Shown here: in pieces, positions 42,485 to 55,671 of the stretch
Layout of the letters: every line of letters starts with the position of its first letter
Numbering within the stretch: position 1 is the first letter of the stretch
Assembly (NCBI RefSeq): GCF_947507565.1
Contig: NC_089183.1
Location: 806,001-870,000 of the forward strand
Direction of reading: 5' to 3'
Length of the DNA stretch: 64,000 nucleotides
Source of the DNA: Oscarella lobularis
Lineage: Eukaryota > Porifera > Homoscleromorpha > Homosclerophorida > Oscarellidae
Translations under genes and position numbers: made by a program
The notes under the pieces: generated by a model
Databases searched by the model: none
What the model was told of the DNA's origin: nothing
The model's input: the letters and a program-made list of their open reading frames with translations, nothing else

Positions 42485-45400
42485 ATGCAAAACATCATGC
42501 GTTTGACACTAGTACGTCTCATCTGTGTTTTCCTCATCGTTCCTGATTCTCACCCAATACGTATACGTATTCGTTTTCGTGGTCGTCGTTGCTCCCGTGT
42601 CAACTGCGCATTCAACCAGTGGACTTCATGGTCTTTTTGTATGTGCTGGTTCCGCAATAGAGGCGTCAGTCAACGCACTAGAACAATGACGAGAGAGGCA
42701 AGCTGCGGCGGATCGTGCAACAGCAACAATGAAATGGACGCGAAATACTGTTGCTGTGCGAGAAAGTTAGCACGCGTTACGGGAGAATAGGTGCACAATT
42801 GTTTTTACTCTCTATAGTTGTGTAATGAGTACCTGGAACCCTTGGGGTAGCTGCAGCCAATCCTGTGGCAGTGGAACTCGCTATCGCACCAGAACTGTTG
42901 TGAGGCACGAAACGTGCGGGGGATTGTGTCTGGACGACAGAAGTCAGTGGACATCATGCAACGACGGTTGTTGCCCCAATCATTGCACGGTCACTCAATG
43001 GGGCTCGTGGAGCGCCTATTGTCCGTGCGGATCGACGACGATGCAGCACCGCTCTCGAGACGTCGCGAGCCCGTCGTCGTGCGGCGGAGCCGCCTGTCCG
43101 AGTCTGTCGGAGAGCCGACGCAAGACGTGCGACTGCTGTCGTCAAGATTGCCACTGGACGTGGGGCTTGTGGGACTCCTGTTCGAACGATTGCGGACGCG
43201 GCTCCCAGAGACGCTACACCGAGATCGTGCAATCGCCTACCTGCGGGGGCTCGGCATGCCCGTTCAATTCTCAAACGAAATCGTGTTCGCAGTACACCCC
43301 GAGGGACTGTCAAGTAAGTCAGCGTTTCTAGTTTCGTTTTTCCGCCTCGACTATTCATCTTTTTAGATGAACGCCTGGTCTTTGTACGGTGCCTGTAGCG
43401 CGACGTGCGGCAGCGGAATAAAGCAACGCCTTCGAACCGCGAGAGTCCAGCCCTATTGCGGCGGCGCATCGTGTCCCGCTTCGAGTGAGGCAATCGCCTG
43501 TTCGTCTGGCTGTTGTCCAACTCCTTGCGGAGTCAGTTCGTGGGGTGCCTGGGGAACGTGCTCATCCACCTGCGGTTCTGGACTGACGTAAGAAAGCACT
43601 GATAAAAGATTCTTTTGTACCAAACCCGCGCATTCCTATGTAGATACCAGAATCGCTCTGTTACGACGAATCCCAGCTGTGGCGGATCGTCGTGTCCGTC
43701 GCTCGTCCAATCAAAGCCCTGTCAGCGCTACGTCCGACGCGATTGCGTCGTGGCCGATTGGTCATCGTGGTCGCCATGCAGTACCCAATGCGGATCCGGG
43801 CAGTCGACGCGCACTCGACAAGTGACGATCGCCGCCTATTGCGGCGGCTCGTGCCCTGCGCTCTCGGAATCGAAGTCTTGCACGTCATACGCGGCTAATC
43901 GCGATTGCAAGGTGGGATGTCCTCCCGGTTACGCGTGACCTGTCAGCCTTGATTGTTTGTAGGTGAATCCGTGGGTGCTTTGGTCGCCTTGTTCCGAGAA
44001 ATGCACCGTCGGACTTTCGTATCGCAATCGAACCGTCGCGCAGAGTCAGAGCTGTCGAGGATCGAGCTGCCCTCCTCTGTCGGTATGCACGTGGGGGAGG
44101 AGGAGGTTTTAGGGACTCGGGGACTCTTTCTAAATTCCTTTAGGATTCTCGGCAATGCGGATCGGCGAACGGCGGATGTGCCCACAATTGCAACGGCGGC
44201 GTTTGCTCGTGCAGCAGCGGCTACGATCTCAACAGCGACTTCAAAACGTGTCGCCCACGCGATTGCGGCGTTCCGTCGGTGACGTTTTGTCCGTCCGGAA
44301 TGACGTACGGCGATGCTTGTAAGTATCCGACGTTCTCGTGCGTTTCTGGTACGACGTATGGCAAAACGTGCACCGTTTTGTGTCCGGCTGGATACGAATT
44401 GAAAAACGGTGCTCGTCTAATCACGTGCGAAGCGTCCGGAGCGTGGACAACGTACAGCGGGAATTACTGTTCGAGAATCAACAAGCCGCCTACCAAAGTA
44501 AAAAATAGGGTTAAACGCAATTTAATCTTCAAACTGGAATTTGTTTTTTCTTTTTCGTTTAGGTGTTTCTCTCGCGAACGTCTGTTTTCGAGAACGTCGC
44601 GCCGGGATACGTTGTCGGCACGTTTTCGAGTGCGGACCCCAATCCGAACGACTCTCACACGTATCGACTCTTGGACAGCGACAACGGCCGGTTCAAAATC
44701 GTCATCGGAAGCAGCCTATCAATCACGTTCAGCCCCAACTACGAAGCACCGCAGAAAAGGTTTTAATTATTGATCGTGCAGTGTATTCAGTAGAGGAACG
44801 CAACATCTTTTCCTCATTAGCTTTACTGTGACGGTTCGCAGCACCGACAGCAAAGGTCTTCATTTGGACGAACGATTTGCTATAACCGTCCGTGACGTCA
44901 ATGAACAGCCGACTACTGTGTTGGTACGCTTGATCGCGTAGAGAGAGAAATCTCCTCTTGCACTTGTCTAATTTTTATCATAGCTATCGAATTCTTACGT
45001 AATTGAGAACAGTGACAAAGGAACTGTAGTCGGTTCACTGACGACGTCAGATCCTGACGTCGGCCAGACGCATGGATACCACATGTTAGACAGCGGCGGC
45101 GGACTCTTTCAAATCACCGGCAATCAAATTGTCGTCGCTGCGTCGAACAGCCGCTGTCTCGCCGAAGGTGGACCCCGTTGCCTTCTGAATTACGAAAAGC
45201 AGAATAGCATCGGCGTGAAGATTCGAAGCGAAGACGACGGATCGCCGCCACTCTACAAGGACGTCTCGTTGACCGTACACCTGCGAGATGCCAACGATCA
45301 GCCGCGTCGTCTCGACGTGTTCCCGGCGTCGGTGCTCGAAAATGCGCCCTCGGGAACCGTCGTCGGAAACGTCTCGTCGATCGACGAGGATTCTTCTCAG

Positions 45401-48400
45401 ACGACGACGTATACGCTGATTGACGACGACAAGGGACGATTCGAGATCGTCGGCGACGAGCTGCGAAAGACGACGACGCTCAACTACGAGACGTCTTCGG
45501 CGCACGTCGTCGTCGTTGAGGCGAAAGATAACGGCAGTCCGGCTCTGAAGGTAAGGAAGGTGCCGGCTCTAAGAGATGATAAGATGATTTTTTTGCGTAG
45601 ATGACCAAGTCCTTTACTATTGAAGTTCTCGACGTGAACGAGCCGCCTATGCAAGTAAATGTGACTGACGACAATGGTCAGTTGAAGTTTTCCGACAACG
45701 ATCCTCGAGTCGAAGAACGTTCGCCCGTCGGGACGACGGTTGGAACGCTGAAGGCCTTCGATTTGGACAAAAATGAGAAGCTTGCATTCCGTCTTGACGA
45801 TTCGTCCGGTGGAATGTTTTCGCTTGGACCCGTCTCGTGCAAAGCGGTTGCAAACGTGCGGGTGTGGGGCTGCAGCACTGAACGCCGAGCAGTTGGTGTA
45901 GGGTTATTTTTGTAGGGAATTAATACGGTGTGCTCGGCGGCTCTTCTGGTCAAGGGAAACATCAATTATAATACCTTTTATTATATCACTATTCGCGTGG
46001 TCGATTCTAAAGGCTCATTCTCGGCACGGCGCTTTGAAGTTGACGTTGTTGACGTCAATGACGCACCGCACGTAAGACCTTACTGTCTCTTTAATTAAAT
46101 TAGAAAATAATTTAATTTAAGAACATCAAACTGACGTCAAATGAAATAGAAGAGAATCTTAACGACGAGATGATAGGCGATATTGTTGCAGAAGACGAGG
46201 ATCCTTCCCAGTCGCACACCTGCTCGCTTGTCGACGATGCTCGTGGGCGATTCGTCGCGAAGGCCTGTCAACTGTATTCCGCGCCAACCGCCAATTTGAA
46301 TTTCGAAGCGAAGGACAGCTACAACGTCACGATACGAGTGACTGACGACGGCTCGCCACCTCGCTCGCGCGACCAAGTCATCGCTATTGCAGTGCGCGAC
46401 GTCAACGAAAGACCTACTATGATAACCGTGTCTAATTTGAATGTGGGTTGTTTTCTTTTTTTGCCGATCTATCTTTTTTTAGTTTTTTTGTGTAGATTGC
46501 TGAGAATTCGCCGGTTGGCACCGGGTTAGGAGTCCTCACAGTACTCGATCCGGACAATTTTGGCCCAGCCGGCGCCTGGCAAAATCACAGCTGCTCGGCT
46601 ATTGGCAACGCCGGCGGAAAATTTGTCGTTCGCAATAATGTTATTGAGGTACGTCTCCAGAGACGAGTTGATTGTTGTAGAGGACTTACGTAGGTTGCCG
46701 ATTCCACGCTCAATTTTGAAACGATGCCTACCGTGCCCGTAAGGGTGCGTTGCGAGGACAGCGGCGTGCCTCCACTTGGCAAAGACCAAGTGTTTGTTGC
46801 CGTCATCAAGGATGAAAACGAAGTGCCGACAAATATTCACATGCAGGGCGGCTTTGTGAAGGAGAATGAAGCACGAGGACAGCTCGTGGCAACGTTCTCG
46901 ACGAATGATCCCGACAACGAGGTCAAAGATCGGCAGGTGACGGAAAAATCTGATTTTCGTTTCTTAAATATTTATTTATTTATTGATAGACGTTTGTCTA
47001 TACTCTGGACAATCACGTTCCTTTCACGTTTACTGGCAGCGAACGATTTCGAATCAAATTCGACGTGGAAAGTCGTCGTTCGATCGACGGACAGCGGCGG
47101 TCAACACATCGTCCAGACGTTTCAGGTCGTTGTGAACGATACCAACGATCCTCCGACGCAGATCCAACTCGTGGGATCGGGCTCGGTCCCAGAAAACAGT
47201 GGCGGTGGAACGCTCCTCGGCTACGTGCAGATCGTCGACGAAGACGTCGCCGACAAACACACGACTTCTATTGTCGCGGTCTATCGTGAAAGCGACAATC
47301 GAGCTGTATCTGGACTGTTTCTTTTGAATTCGTCAAGTCGCGCTTTGACCGTGATGTCCGGAGCGCACTTGGATTACGAAAACGCTAGGCAGTACGTAAT
47401 CAAGATCGTCACCGTCGATTCCGGCAGTCCAGCCTTGTCGCTCACCGAGTCGCTTACTGTCAACATCACTGACTTGAATGAGAAGCCGAGCAACGTCACC
47501 TTGGACAATGAAAAGGTTCGCACTGAGTTGAATCATATCAATCTTCACAAAACGATTCTTTCCTCTAAAGATCGACGAAAACAGTCCTAACGGTACCGTT
47601 GTCGCCACGATCGCCGTTTCTGATCCCGACAACGAGAACGAAAATCGGCAGAAGCACTCGTGCGTCATCTTGAATGCATTCAACCTTCCGTTCCAGGTGA
47701 GAGTTTGCCGGCACCAACGTAAGCGTGCGAACAAGTTTGCTAGGTGATCAACGACTTGACTTTGATCGTTGCTGGAAGACTCAACTACGAACAGGAGCGA
47801 AAGTATCTGATTGACGTGAGACTGACATAAGTCACTTTTTGTCCCATCCACAGTGAAGTCTTTTTGTAGGTTCGTTGCTCTGATGACGGTAATCCCAGTC
47901 TGTTCATTGACCGGCAGTTTCTTATTGAAGTTTCCAACGTCAACGAAGCTCCGACGTCCGTTGGGCTCACTAACTACGTCATCAACGAGAATCTTGACGT
48001 CGGTGCGACCGTTGGAATTATCACGTCGTCGGATCTGGACAACGAAGTGGCTTGGGTGCAGAACGTCACGTACGTTATTAGCGGCGCTCCGGTGCCGTTT
48101 GACGTCAGCGGCGTCAATCTCGTTACGACTTCCAAGCTCGACTTTGAGGTGCAGTCGAGCTATCGCCTCACTCTCGTCGCAACAGACGACGGCGTTCCAC
48201 CAGCAAGCAGAACCAAAGAAATTGTCATCAACGTACGCGACGTTAACGATCAGCCAACGAAAGTTGTGCTGAAGACCAAAGGGGTTTACGAGAATTCGGC
48301 CCCAGGCACGATTATCGGAGAGTTGACGACCGAAGACGAAGATCGGGGACAGAACCACACGTACGCTCTTGTCCCAATTGGACACGTTTCAAGTAAGTAA

Positions 48401-50385
48401 GATAGCTAGGCTAGGAAAAAATAAAATATAATGTGTTTACAATCTAGTGAACTTCAGCGTGATTGGCAATAAATTGGTTGTTGCTAGCGGTGCGCAGTTA
48501 GACTACGAGAAAGAGAACTCCTACGTCCTTGTCATTCGAACGACAGACAACGGCAGTCCGCCTTTCTCCTACGAGGTAAAGTGCTGATGCAGGTTAGACG
48601 GCTAGCTCCCTACGGTATTTCTTTTCTACGACAGAACGATGTTCCTGTCAACGTTCTCGACGTCAACGAGCCTCCGACCGACATACGCTCCGATCACAAA
48701 GACGAGATAGCAGAAAATAGTCTCGCAGGCACGTCGGTCGCCAATCTGACGGTCGTCGATCGCGACTTCAATCAAACCCACACATGCCGACTGCTAAACG
48801 GATCGGAGTTCTTCGTCGTCGTCCAGGGGTCGACACCGGAATTGCGCGTCGCCCAAGGAGCCGACATCGACTTCGAGAAGCGTTCGTCGATATCGGCGCT
48901 GATTCAATGCACCGACGACGGTCGACCGACGCCGTTCAGCGTCAACCGGTCGTTCACCTTTGGAGTGAGCGACGTCAACGAACCGGTGACCGAAATCCTG
49001 CTATCGGGATCGCGTCGCATTCGCGAGGACTCGCCGGTCGGCGCCTTGGTTGGAAATCTGTCGGTCGTTGACGACGATAAGGGTCAGACGCACGCTTTCC
49101 GCACTGTCGGATTTCTGGAAAACGCTTTTAGCGTAAGAAACGTAAATTGCACCACCTAATCCTAATTATGAGCTCTTTGTAGATTAAGAATGAAAGGCAG
49201 CTAGTCGTCGCTCGACCCGTCCGTCTTGACTACGAAAGCCTTGAGCACCCGGTCATCAACTTAACCGTGGTCGCGACCGACAATGGTCGGCCGCAGCTGA
49301 GTTTCCACGTCATGTTCTTTTTCACGGTGATCGACATCAACGAAGCGCCCATGAACATCAGCGTCGGGCAAGGTGCCTTCGTGCCGGAGAACGCGTCTCT
49401 AGGTTCTCTTATTGGCCGCCTAAGCGTCTTTAATCCAGAGGGCAACGGTGGTATATCGTATGATGTTATCTCTGTGAACGGTCTAGCCAATTCCACCGAT
49501 TTCTATCTCGTCTCCAATTCGTCCGGAACGTATCTCTACCTGAATCGGAGTTTGAACTACGATAACATGTCGTCGTTCGCGCTCGCGATGTCGGTGTCGG
49601 ACAGCGATGATCCACCGATATCGGTCGTTCTGACGCTCGACGTCGACGTGCGACGAATGGATCCGTGCGCGCTCGGCGTCGCCGAGTGCGACGCCGAGTA
49701 CGCGACGTGCATTCGAACGAGCCCGACGACGAGTCGATGCGAGTGCAATCGGGGCTACGCGGGCGACGGCGTCGTCTGCGAGGACATCGACTATTGTCAA
49801 ATGACAAAGATCGATCCGGTGTCGCTGCTAGCGAGCGGTTTGAACGCGTCGTCGTTGAAACTGTGCAACAACGGGACGTGCGTCGATCAAATCGACGGCT
49901 ACACGTGCAAATGCGACGCCGGGTTTTCCATGCCAGACTGCGGTGTTGAGACTGACGAGTGCGCGTCGAATCCGTGCGGCGTCGGCGGCTCGTGCACGGA
50001 CTTGATAGACGGATTTGACTGCACTTGTCACGAGGGCTATCGCGGCGTTTTCTGCGACGAAAACATCGACGATTGCGCGTCGTCGCCGTGCGACAGCGCG
50101 AGCACGTGCGTCGACGGCGTGGCGACGTTTCGTTGTCTGTGCTCGCCCGATTACACGGGCGACCGGTGCTCGTTCTCCTTGGCTGCGTGCGACGGTGATT
50201 CGTGCGGAGATTTGGAAAGCAGTGTCGTCGAGAAGCCTTGGTTTCTGGGAATTACGATTGGGTTGATTGGGGTCGTTGGGATCGTCGCAGGAATTTTGAT
50301 AGTGATCTGCGTCTGCGTGCGACGTCGAAAGCGGAGCAGCAGCAGCGAGCGAGAAATCGCTCTGAACAACGTAGATTGCACTTGA
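42485..50385 (+). CDS. TSP1 - EGF/Sushi-like - cadherin - EGF single-pass receptor
   Basis: Exon 1 has ATG 42485 and a signal peptide (hydrophobic LTLVRLICVFLIV). At least eight TSP1-like modules follow (42600-44090), with WxxW-type starts, Cys-Ser-x-x-Cys-Gly-x-Gly and Cys-Gly-Gly repeats. Then an EGF-like and a Sushi-like Cys-rich part (44146-44490). From 44560 to 49640 there are about 13 cadherin repeats, recognised by inter-repeat Asp-Val-Asn-Glu/Asp motifs at about 44900, 45285, 45630, 46048, 46400, 46810, 47137, 47475, 47932, 48238, 48660, 48972 and 49335, and calcium-binding DxD and ENxPxGT words. Next come an EGF module and three or four more EGF modules (49650-50170, Asp-Glu-Cys-Ala-Ser-Asn-Pro-Cys), a membrane segment (about 50240-50310), Arg-Arg-Arg-Lys-Arg and a cytoplasmic tail of only about 20 residues with no beta-catenin or p120 site. 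More than 20 exons; the final exon is 49183-50385. Probable calcium-dependent adhesion or matrix receptor at the cell surface. Confidence 0.82.
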
Positions 50386-50863
50386 CTAATGAGAACGTCG
50401 CATTTATTTGACTTTTTTAGCGTTTGCCATAACTTCTTGAAATGAATTTTTGATCTGAGAATAAACGGTAGTCTTCCCCTTGCGTCTAGCCTTGCTTACT
50501 ACCGTAAGGAATCTTTGGTCGAAGAAAAGAAATTTGAGTGACACCAGATCTAAATATCGTGATACGGGAAGCAATTTGTTCCGGGACACTCGGTCGTTCT
50601 CAGACGAGCTGGTTTTAGTCGTTCCTGGCACCCGAATTTCGACCTCTTGTGCGTTCTCATTTGCTTTTGCTCACGCACGTTGCCTGCTTCTTCAGAATCA
50701 CGCTGGTAAGGCAACACGGCATTGATCTTGGCCGTGAACCTCTTCTCTACTCCTTCATTATCTATGACTAGACTACTCGCCAACCGACCCACGGTAGTCG
50801 CAGTCTCGTTGTAGCCTCGTCGGTGGATGATATCACGTGAGCCTAGTCGGCCTACACTCCAGT
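50386..50863 (+). promoter_or_regulatory. Upstream region of the CARD-Kelch-pseudokinase gene
   Basis: No gene. Bases about 50505-50863 are repeated at 55672-56039 before the CARD-only copy (GGGAAGCAATTTRTTCCGGGACAC, GGTAAGGCAACACGGC, CGACCCACGGTAGTCGCAGT), which marks it as the promoter and leader part of the duplicated unit. Confidence 0.5.
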
Positions 50864-53800
50864 ATGGGCGATCCGAAATGGAAAGAACGTCTCATTCCTG
50901 TAATGCCCCAAGCAGTGTCTTCTCTCGCACGCATCATTACAGCAGATCTGATGGACGTACTTTTTGCTAAAGGATACCTCACGCGTCCTAAGTACGTGGA
51001 AATGATAGCAGGTCTTCGTCCCTCTACAGTTGATCCGAGCGAAAGTTCTCGCGATTTGTTTATAATTCTTATGCGCTGTCCTTTTCCGTCATTTGACGAC
51101 TTCTGCTCCATGCTAAAGGAATTTCAAGGGGGAGATCAACTTCTAAGGCTTCTGACCTCTTCAGCTAGTGTCCATGTTACGCAGCAAGGCTCGGAGAGCT
51201 GGAAAGGTTCTGAGTCACTCTTGTCTACTCCGCAACGATTTGTCCGTGAAGGTGTCAGTAGAATTCCTAGAGCAAAAAAATCTAGTCAAATTAGGCTGAC
51301 ATCAAAGAAAACTTTGATGGAGCCCCGTGGTAGTTGCACGAGCAAAGCTCTGTCAGAGCCTTCAGTTTCTGATTCTAGAAATTCAGGAGAAGCCGATCAA
51401 ACTGGCCCTGTTTCTCCTGAAAGAGTAATTGTACACGTTCACAAAGCCTTGGAGAAGGAGTTTGAGCCTTACCGGAACAGTGTCGAGGGCCTAATTCGCG
51501 ATGTGATTGAGACGAAAACGAAAAGGATTGAGGTTAAATTTGGATTTATTGATGGCATGCCATTTAGCGTGCCACTAAGACAGGAAGTGGAGAAAGGTGA
51601 ATCTAGTATTGAAATTTCACTACAATGCGTCCTAAGAATATATCTACCTAAAACCGACAAGGAATGCTTTCTGAAGCATAAAGACCGTCTGCTTTGTACG
51701 ATTCATAGCCTCTTAGGCTATGAAAACATTGAAATTCTCCATGGCAGCTGTGACGTGTTTCTTACCCTCAGAGGTATGGACTTCATAAGATTTGTTTCTG
51801 ATCTTCGAAACTCTCGGGTTTTAATTTCTTTTATTCAACTTGATACTGACACGGAAATTCAGTTGGGCAACCTCAAATCGATCAAAGTAACTCATCTTCT
51901 CAGACAGTCGTCATTGCTGCCAGTGGCTGAGGCTTTTTCTACTATTAAGCAATTTTACTGTAAAGCAACAGAGAAAGATAGAGAAGTGTTTGCTCCAAGT
52001 CGTCGTCTTTTATCGGTGTACTCTTCTCTTAATGTTGTAGCTGATGATGGTCTAAAATATGAACTGCGTCTTAAAGTGATGCAAACTACTTTAGAAGGTG
52101 CGATGAAAATTACTGGTTTTATGAGTACTTCTGCATGCTTTGCTTGTAGAGACTGCAAGGGTGCAGTGCAAACCAGATTTCGCTTTCCTTGAAGTAAGCA
52201 CAGATTTCTTCATGGCAAGCGGACGGTTCACAACGCTGTTCTTTTAGACTAAACAATTTCTGACGAAAGAACTGCTAATGTTTTGGGTAGGGCTTTGTTT
52301 ATTGACTTGAAAGCACCTACATTTTTCATATATGTGCGCTCTGATTTTTTAGTCTGAGGCTATTTTAGAAGGTCAACGGAGGAGTGAAGCCGTTCGGCAT
52401 ATGCTGTCCTCTACCATTCGGAAAGTTGAGAAGGTATGTTAAGTTTTGTTTGCCGTTGCTGTACTGATTATCATCAGCCTTTACCTTTTTCTAACGACTA
52501 CTAACGACTAAGATGATTTGACTGCCTGTCTTTATTTTATAAAGTTTTTTATGATTTAGGTACGTAATGCTCTTTATGAACTCGACAAAAGCAGGAAAAA
52601 AAAGCCTGATTTTCACTCAGAAGCCATGCAGAATTTTCCGCCCTATTCTCTGGATCTGGATGAAGAAGACGAAAAAGAAGGTATTTTCCGTGTAGTTCTC
52701 ATCGGAGATTTACTCTTACAGCCTCGCGCACTTTCAGCTTTTCCAAGACCTCGGCATGGGCATGTTGCGGCCTTCATCGGGAATAGAATGCTTCTTTGGG
52801 GAGGAGTGACCAGACAAGAAACAGGAGAAGTCGAATTGTGCTCAAACGAATTTATCATGTCGCTTAACCTATGCACAAACAAGTGGTCTGAACGGCAGTC
52901 GACATGGGACAGCCAATCTGACTTACCGGTTCCATTGACGGGAGCAAGTGTCGCTGTTGTTAACGATCGATATGCATATCAGTATGGCGGCATGCGTTCT
53001 TCGTCTGATTCAGTCTTTTGCAATGGTCTTCACAAATTGGACGGATTTACGCTTAAGTGGCAGAAAGTTGCTCTCGCTTCCGAAAAGGCTCATCCGGCCG
53101 GCAGAAGGTCATTTGGACTGTGCGCGTTGGGCAGCAAGGAGGACAGACAGCTTGTCATGACAGGAGGATGGGGAAAGAGTGACGACGTCTTTCGAGTTCC
53201 GGGCTCTGACTGGATTTCCGCTGAATCTGGCAGTGTAGCATGGAACAATGAACTATGGCTCTTTTCCGTAGCTGAGGGTAAGCATAGCGATGGCTATTAT
53301 ACAACGTAAAAATGTTGTATTTAGCCATTTGGGTCCCTGTTGCGTGCAAAGGAAAAAGTCCTTCTGCCCGATCGGCATTTTCGTTTACTAAAATTGATGA
53401 CTACCGCGCGCTACTCGTTGGCGGTGTTAATGATAAAGGATTGCTTGGAGATGCTTTTGTTTTTGAATTAAATTTTACGGTAATTGTTTAGTTAATTAAA
53501 ATAGCGAAGTATTCAATAATGTTTTAACTTGTAGGAATGGAGTGAAATCTTGTTCAAAGGCCCCTCTTCTCTACGGCCCCGAAGGTTTCATTCAACTGTT
53601 GTTTGTAACATTCCTGAAGTAGGACCGACTGCTTTTGTCCTTTGGGGATACGACGAAAACACGGATCCTATTCCTTTTGGGCACATGATTGCTTTAGACT
53701 CTTTCAAATGCACTAAGGTCTTTAAAGGAAAAAATGACTCCAGTTCTGTACATCTCTTTGGCTAGATCCTAACACGTGACGGAGTCATCGCAACCGGAGA

Positions 53801-55525
53801 GCAAACAACTTGCTGCTTCTCTACAAAGAGTCATGTGTTTCTTTTTCGATCTGGTGGACAGTCAAATCGAACTACTCTTTTGGGTTCTACCCGGATGAAT
53901 TTTGACATTCTAAAGATTAGTAAGCCTCTACAAATTTCGTCAACTAACGCCAGCATTCTCTATTTAGATTTAAAGAATCTGACAGAAGAAATAGATACTC
54001 ACGATTCTAAAAGGCCCATCTGTCGATTCGTTCCTGCCATTGTCTCTTCGACATACAAAAATAATCTTCCAGGTACTTTAGTACAAATGCTTCTTTCACA
54101 ACCTGAGTATATGGCTTTGTTTAGATCAGCTATCTCCGCGTGACATTGATCGTGCCTCGGGGCTCATCGGTTCTCGCTGGAGCGATGTTGCTCGTGCCGT
54201 TTTCCCTATATTTTCTGACAAAGAAATACGCGACATCGAAACCGGCTTCTTAGAGGATCGCGGATTTCACTTTCTTTTAGCGTGGCTTGAGAAGAACAAG
54301 CGCGAAGCTACGCGAAGAGCTTTGTGTCGTGCTTTGTTTGAAGTAGACCTAAGGCAGTGCGTCGCGGAAGTTTTCCCTGACGTTTATCTCGCTATGACTA
54401 AGGTAAGAATCTGTCCGTAGTTGGTGATAGAATAAAATTACGATTGTGCACAGAAAGTCCCTCTGGATTTTCTGCCTCAGATTCAGCGGAATGAACTCGT
54501 CTACGATAAGAGCGATTACATTGGCGGTGGAGAATTCGGCGAGGTATACCAAGCGAAACTGACAAAATCAGGAAAAGAGAAATTTGTCGCTGTCAAAGTC
54601 TTTTCGATGTTTGATGGAAGTGGGAGGTAATTAAAACTCGAATTACTTTTCTTTTTGATCGTGTCTTATGCGCAGAGAGAAAGAGATGTTTGAAAATGAA
54701 GCTACTGTGTTTTCTTGTATTGAGCCCCATCCTCACGTTTTACGCTCGATTGGAGTTTGCTCGAGTCTTGGATATTTTGCCGTCGTAACCGAGTTAATCA
54801 ACGGCGGGGACCTATATCAGCTTCTCGATGGAGATGATGAAGCAATAAGAGGGTTAAACATGCGGATTGCTATTGCCCGACAGATTGCTTTGGGAATGGC
54901 TCATCTTCATTACAACTACCCTCCGATCGTTCACCTCAACTTGAAGCCGCATAACGTTTTGGTTGAAAAAGTTGGAAAGACTGTTGTTTGCAAAGTCAGG
55001 CAGTTGTTTACGTAAAAAGCTTACGCGTTTTAATCTGTAGAATTTTTTCTCAGGTGACCGGTTTTTGCCTTTCAAAAATGAATGACGTTGACGTTGGCAG
55101 TGATGAAGGATCGATTCCTTTTGGCACTGCTTCATTCATTGCTCCTGAGCGGTATCACAAGGAACCCTACGGATTTGGGAGCAAGCAGCTGAAAAAAGCA
55201 AGGAAGGCAGACGTTTATAGCTACGGAGTTGTTCTGTGGGTCATTCGTGAAAAATGCCTTCCTTACCAAGGTTCGTTCTCTAGTTTGCTACAGATAATTG
55301 TATCATTAATTAATTGATTGTTTAGGCGTTCCAGAAGTGGTTATTCGTTATAAAGCTGAGAAGGGTATAACACTGCCAAAGGGACGAGCTAAAGCAGAGG
55401 CTCCGAAGAGGTTCAATGATCTTTTGAATAGCTGCACTGAACCCTATCCGGAAGATCGTCCAACGTTTCGAACTGTGATACTCATGCTCAATGAATACTT
55501 TCCACATATTTTTATGGTAAGTTAG
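50864..55525 (+). CDS. CARD - Kelch - Death - pseudokinase protein
   Basis: Start ATG 50864 (MGDPKWKE), shared with the copy at 56040. Exons: 50864-52097, 52150-52193, 52248-52286, 52353-52433, 52560-53275 and several more. Residues about 5-95 form a CARD-like death fold (LIPVMPQAV...LMRCPFPSFDDFCSML). A middle of unknown type follows. Kelch-type repeats span 52725-54070 (Pro-Arg-x-x-His-Gly-His, Trp-Gly-Gly, Tyr-Gly-Gly, Val-Gly-Gly). A Death domain follows (54125-54400, Trp-Ser-Asp-Val-Ala-Arg, Trp-Leu-Glu-Lys). Then a TKL/RIPK-like kinase fold (54465-55522): glycine loop Gly-Gly-Gly-Glu-Phe-Gly-Glu-Val, Val-Ala-Val-Lys, but the catalytic loop is His-Leu-Asn-Leu-Lys and DFG is Gly-Phe-Cys; APE is kept. 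Loss of both Asp residues predicts a pseudokinase. Likely a cytosolic adaptor in death or immune-type signalling. The end is uncertain: stop at 55523-55525, or splicing to an exon after 55645. Confidence 0.78.
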
Positions 55526-55671
55526 AACGCTTTCTCCAGAAGGCATTCTTCTGCGTGCATTTGCCTTGCTCCTGAACAAAGATGTATAGATTATCTTATT
55601 CTTATCCTGCATGACTCCTTTTCCTTAATAGAATATTCTTTTTTAGTGTTTGCATCTAAGACTTGCTTAAC

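Noticed and set aside
54465-55525. Active RIPK-type kinase
   Set aside because: The catalytic Asp of HRD and the DFG Asp are both replaced, so normal catalysis is not expected.
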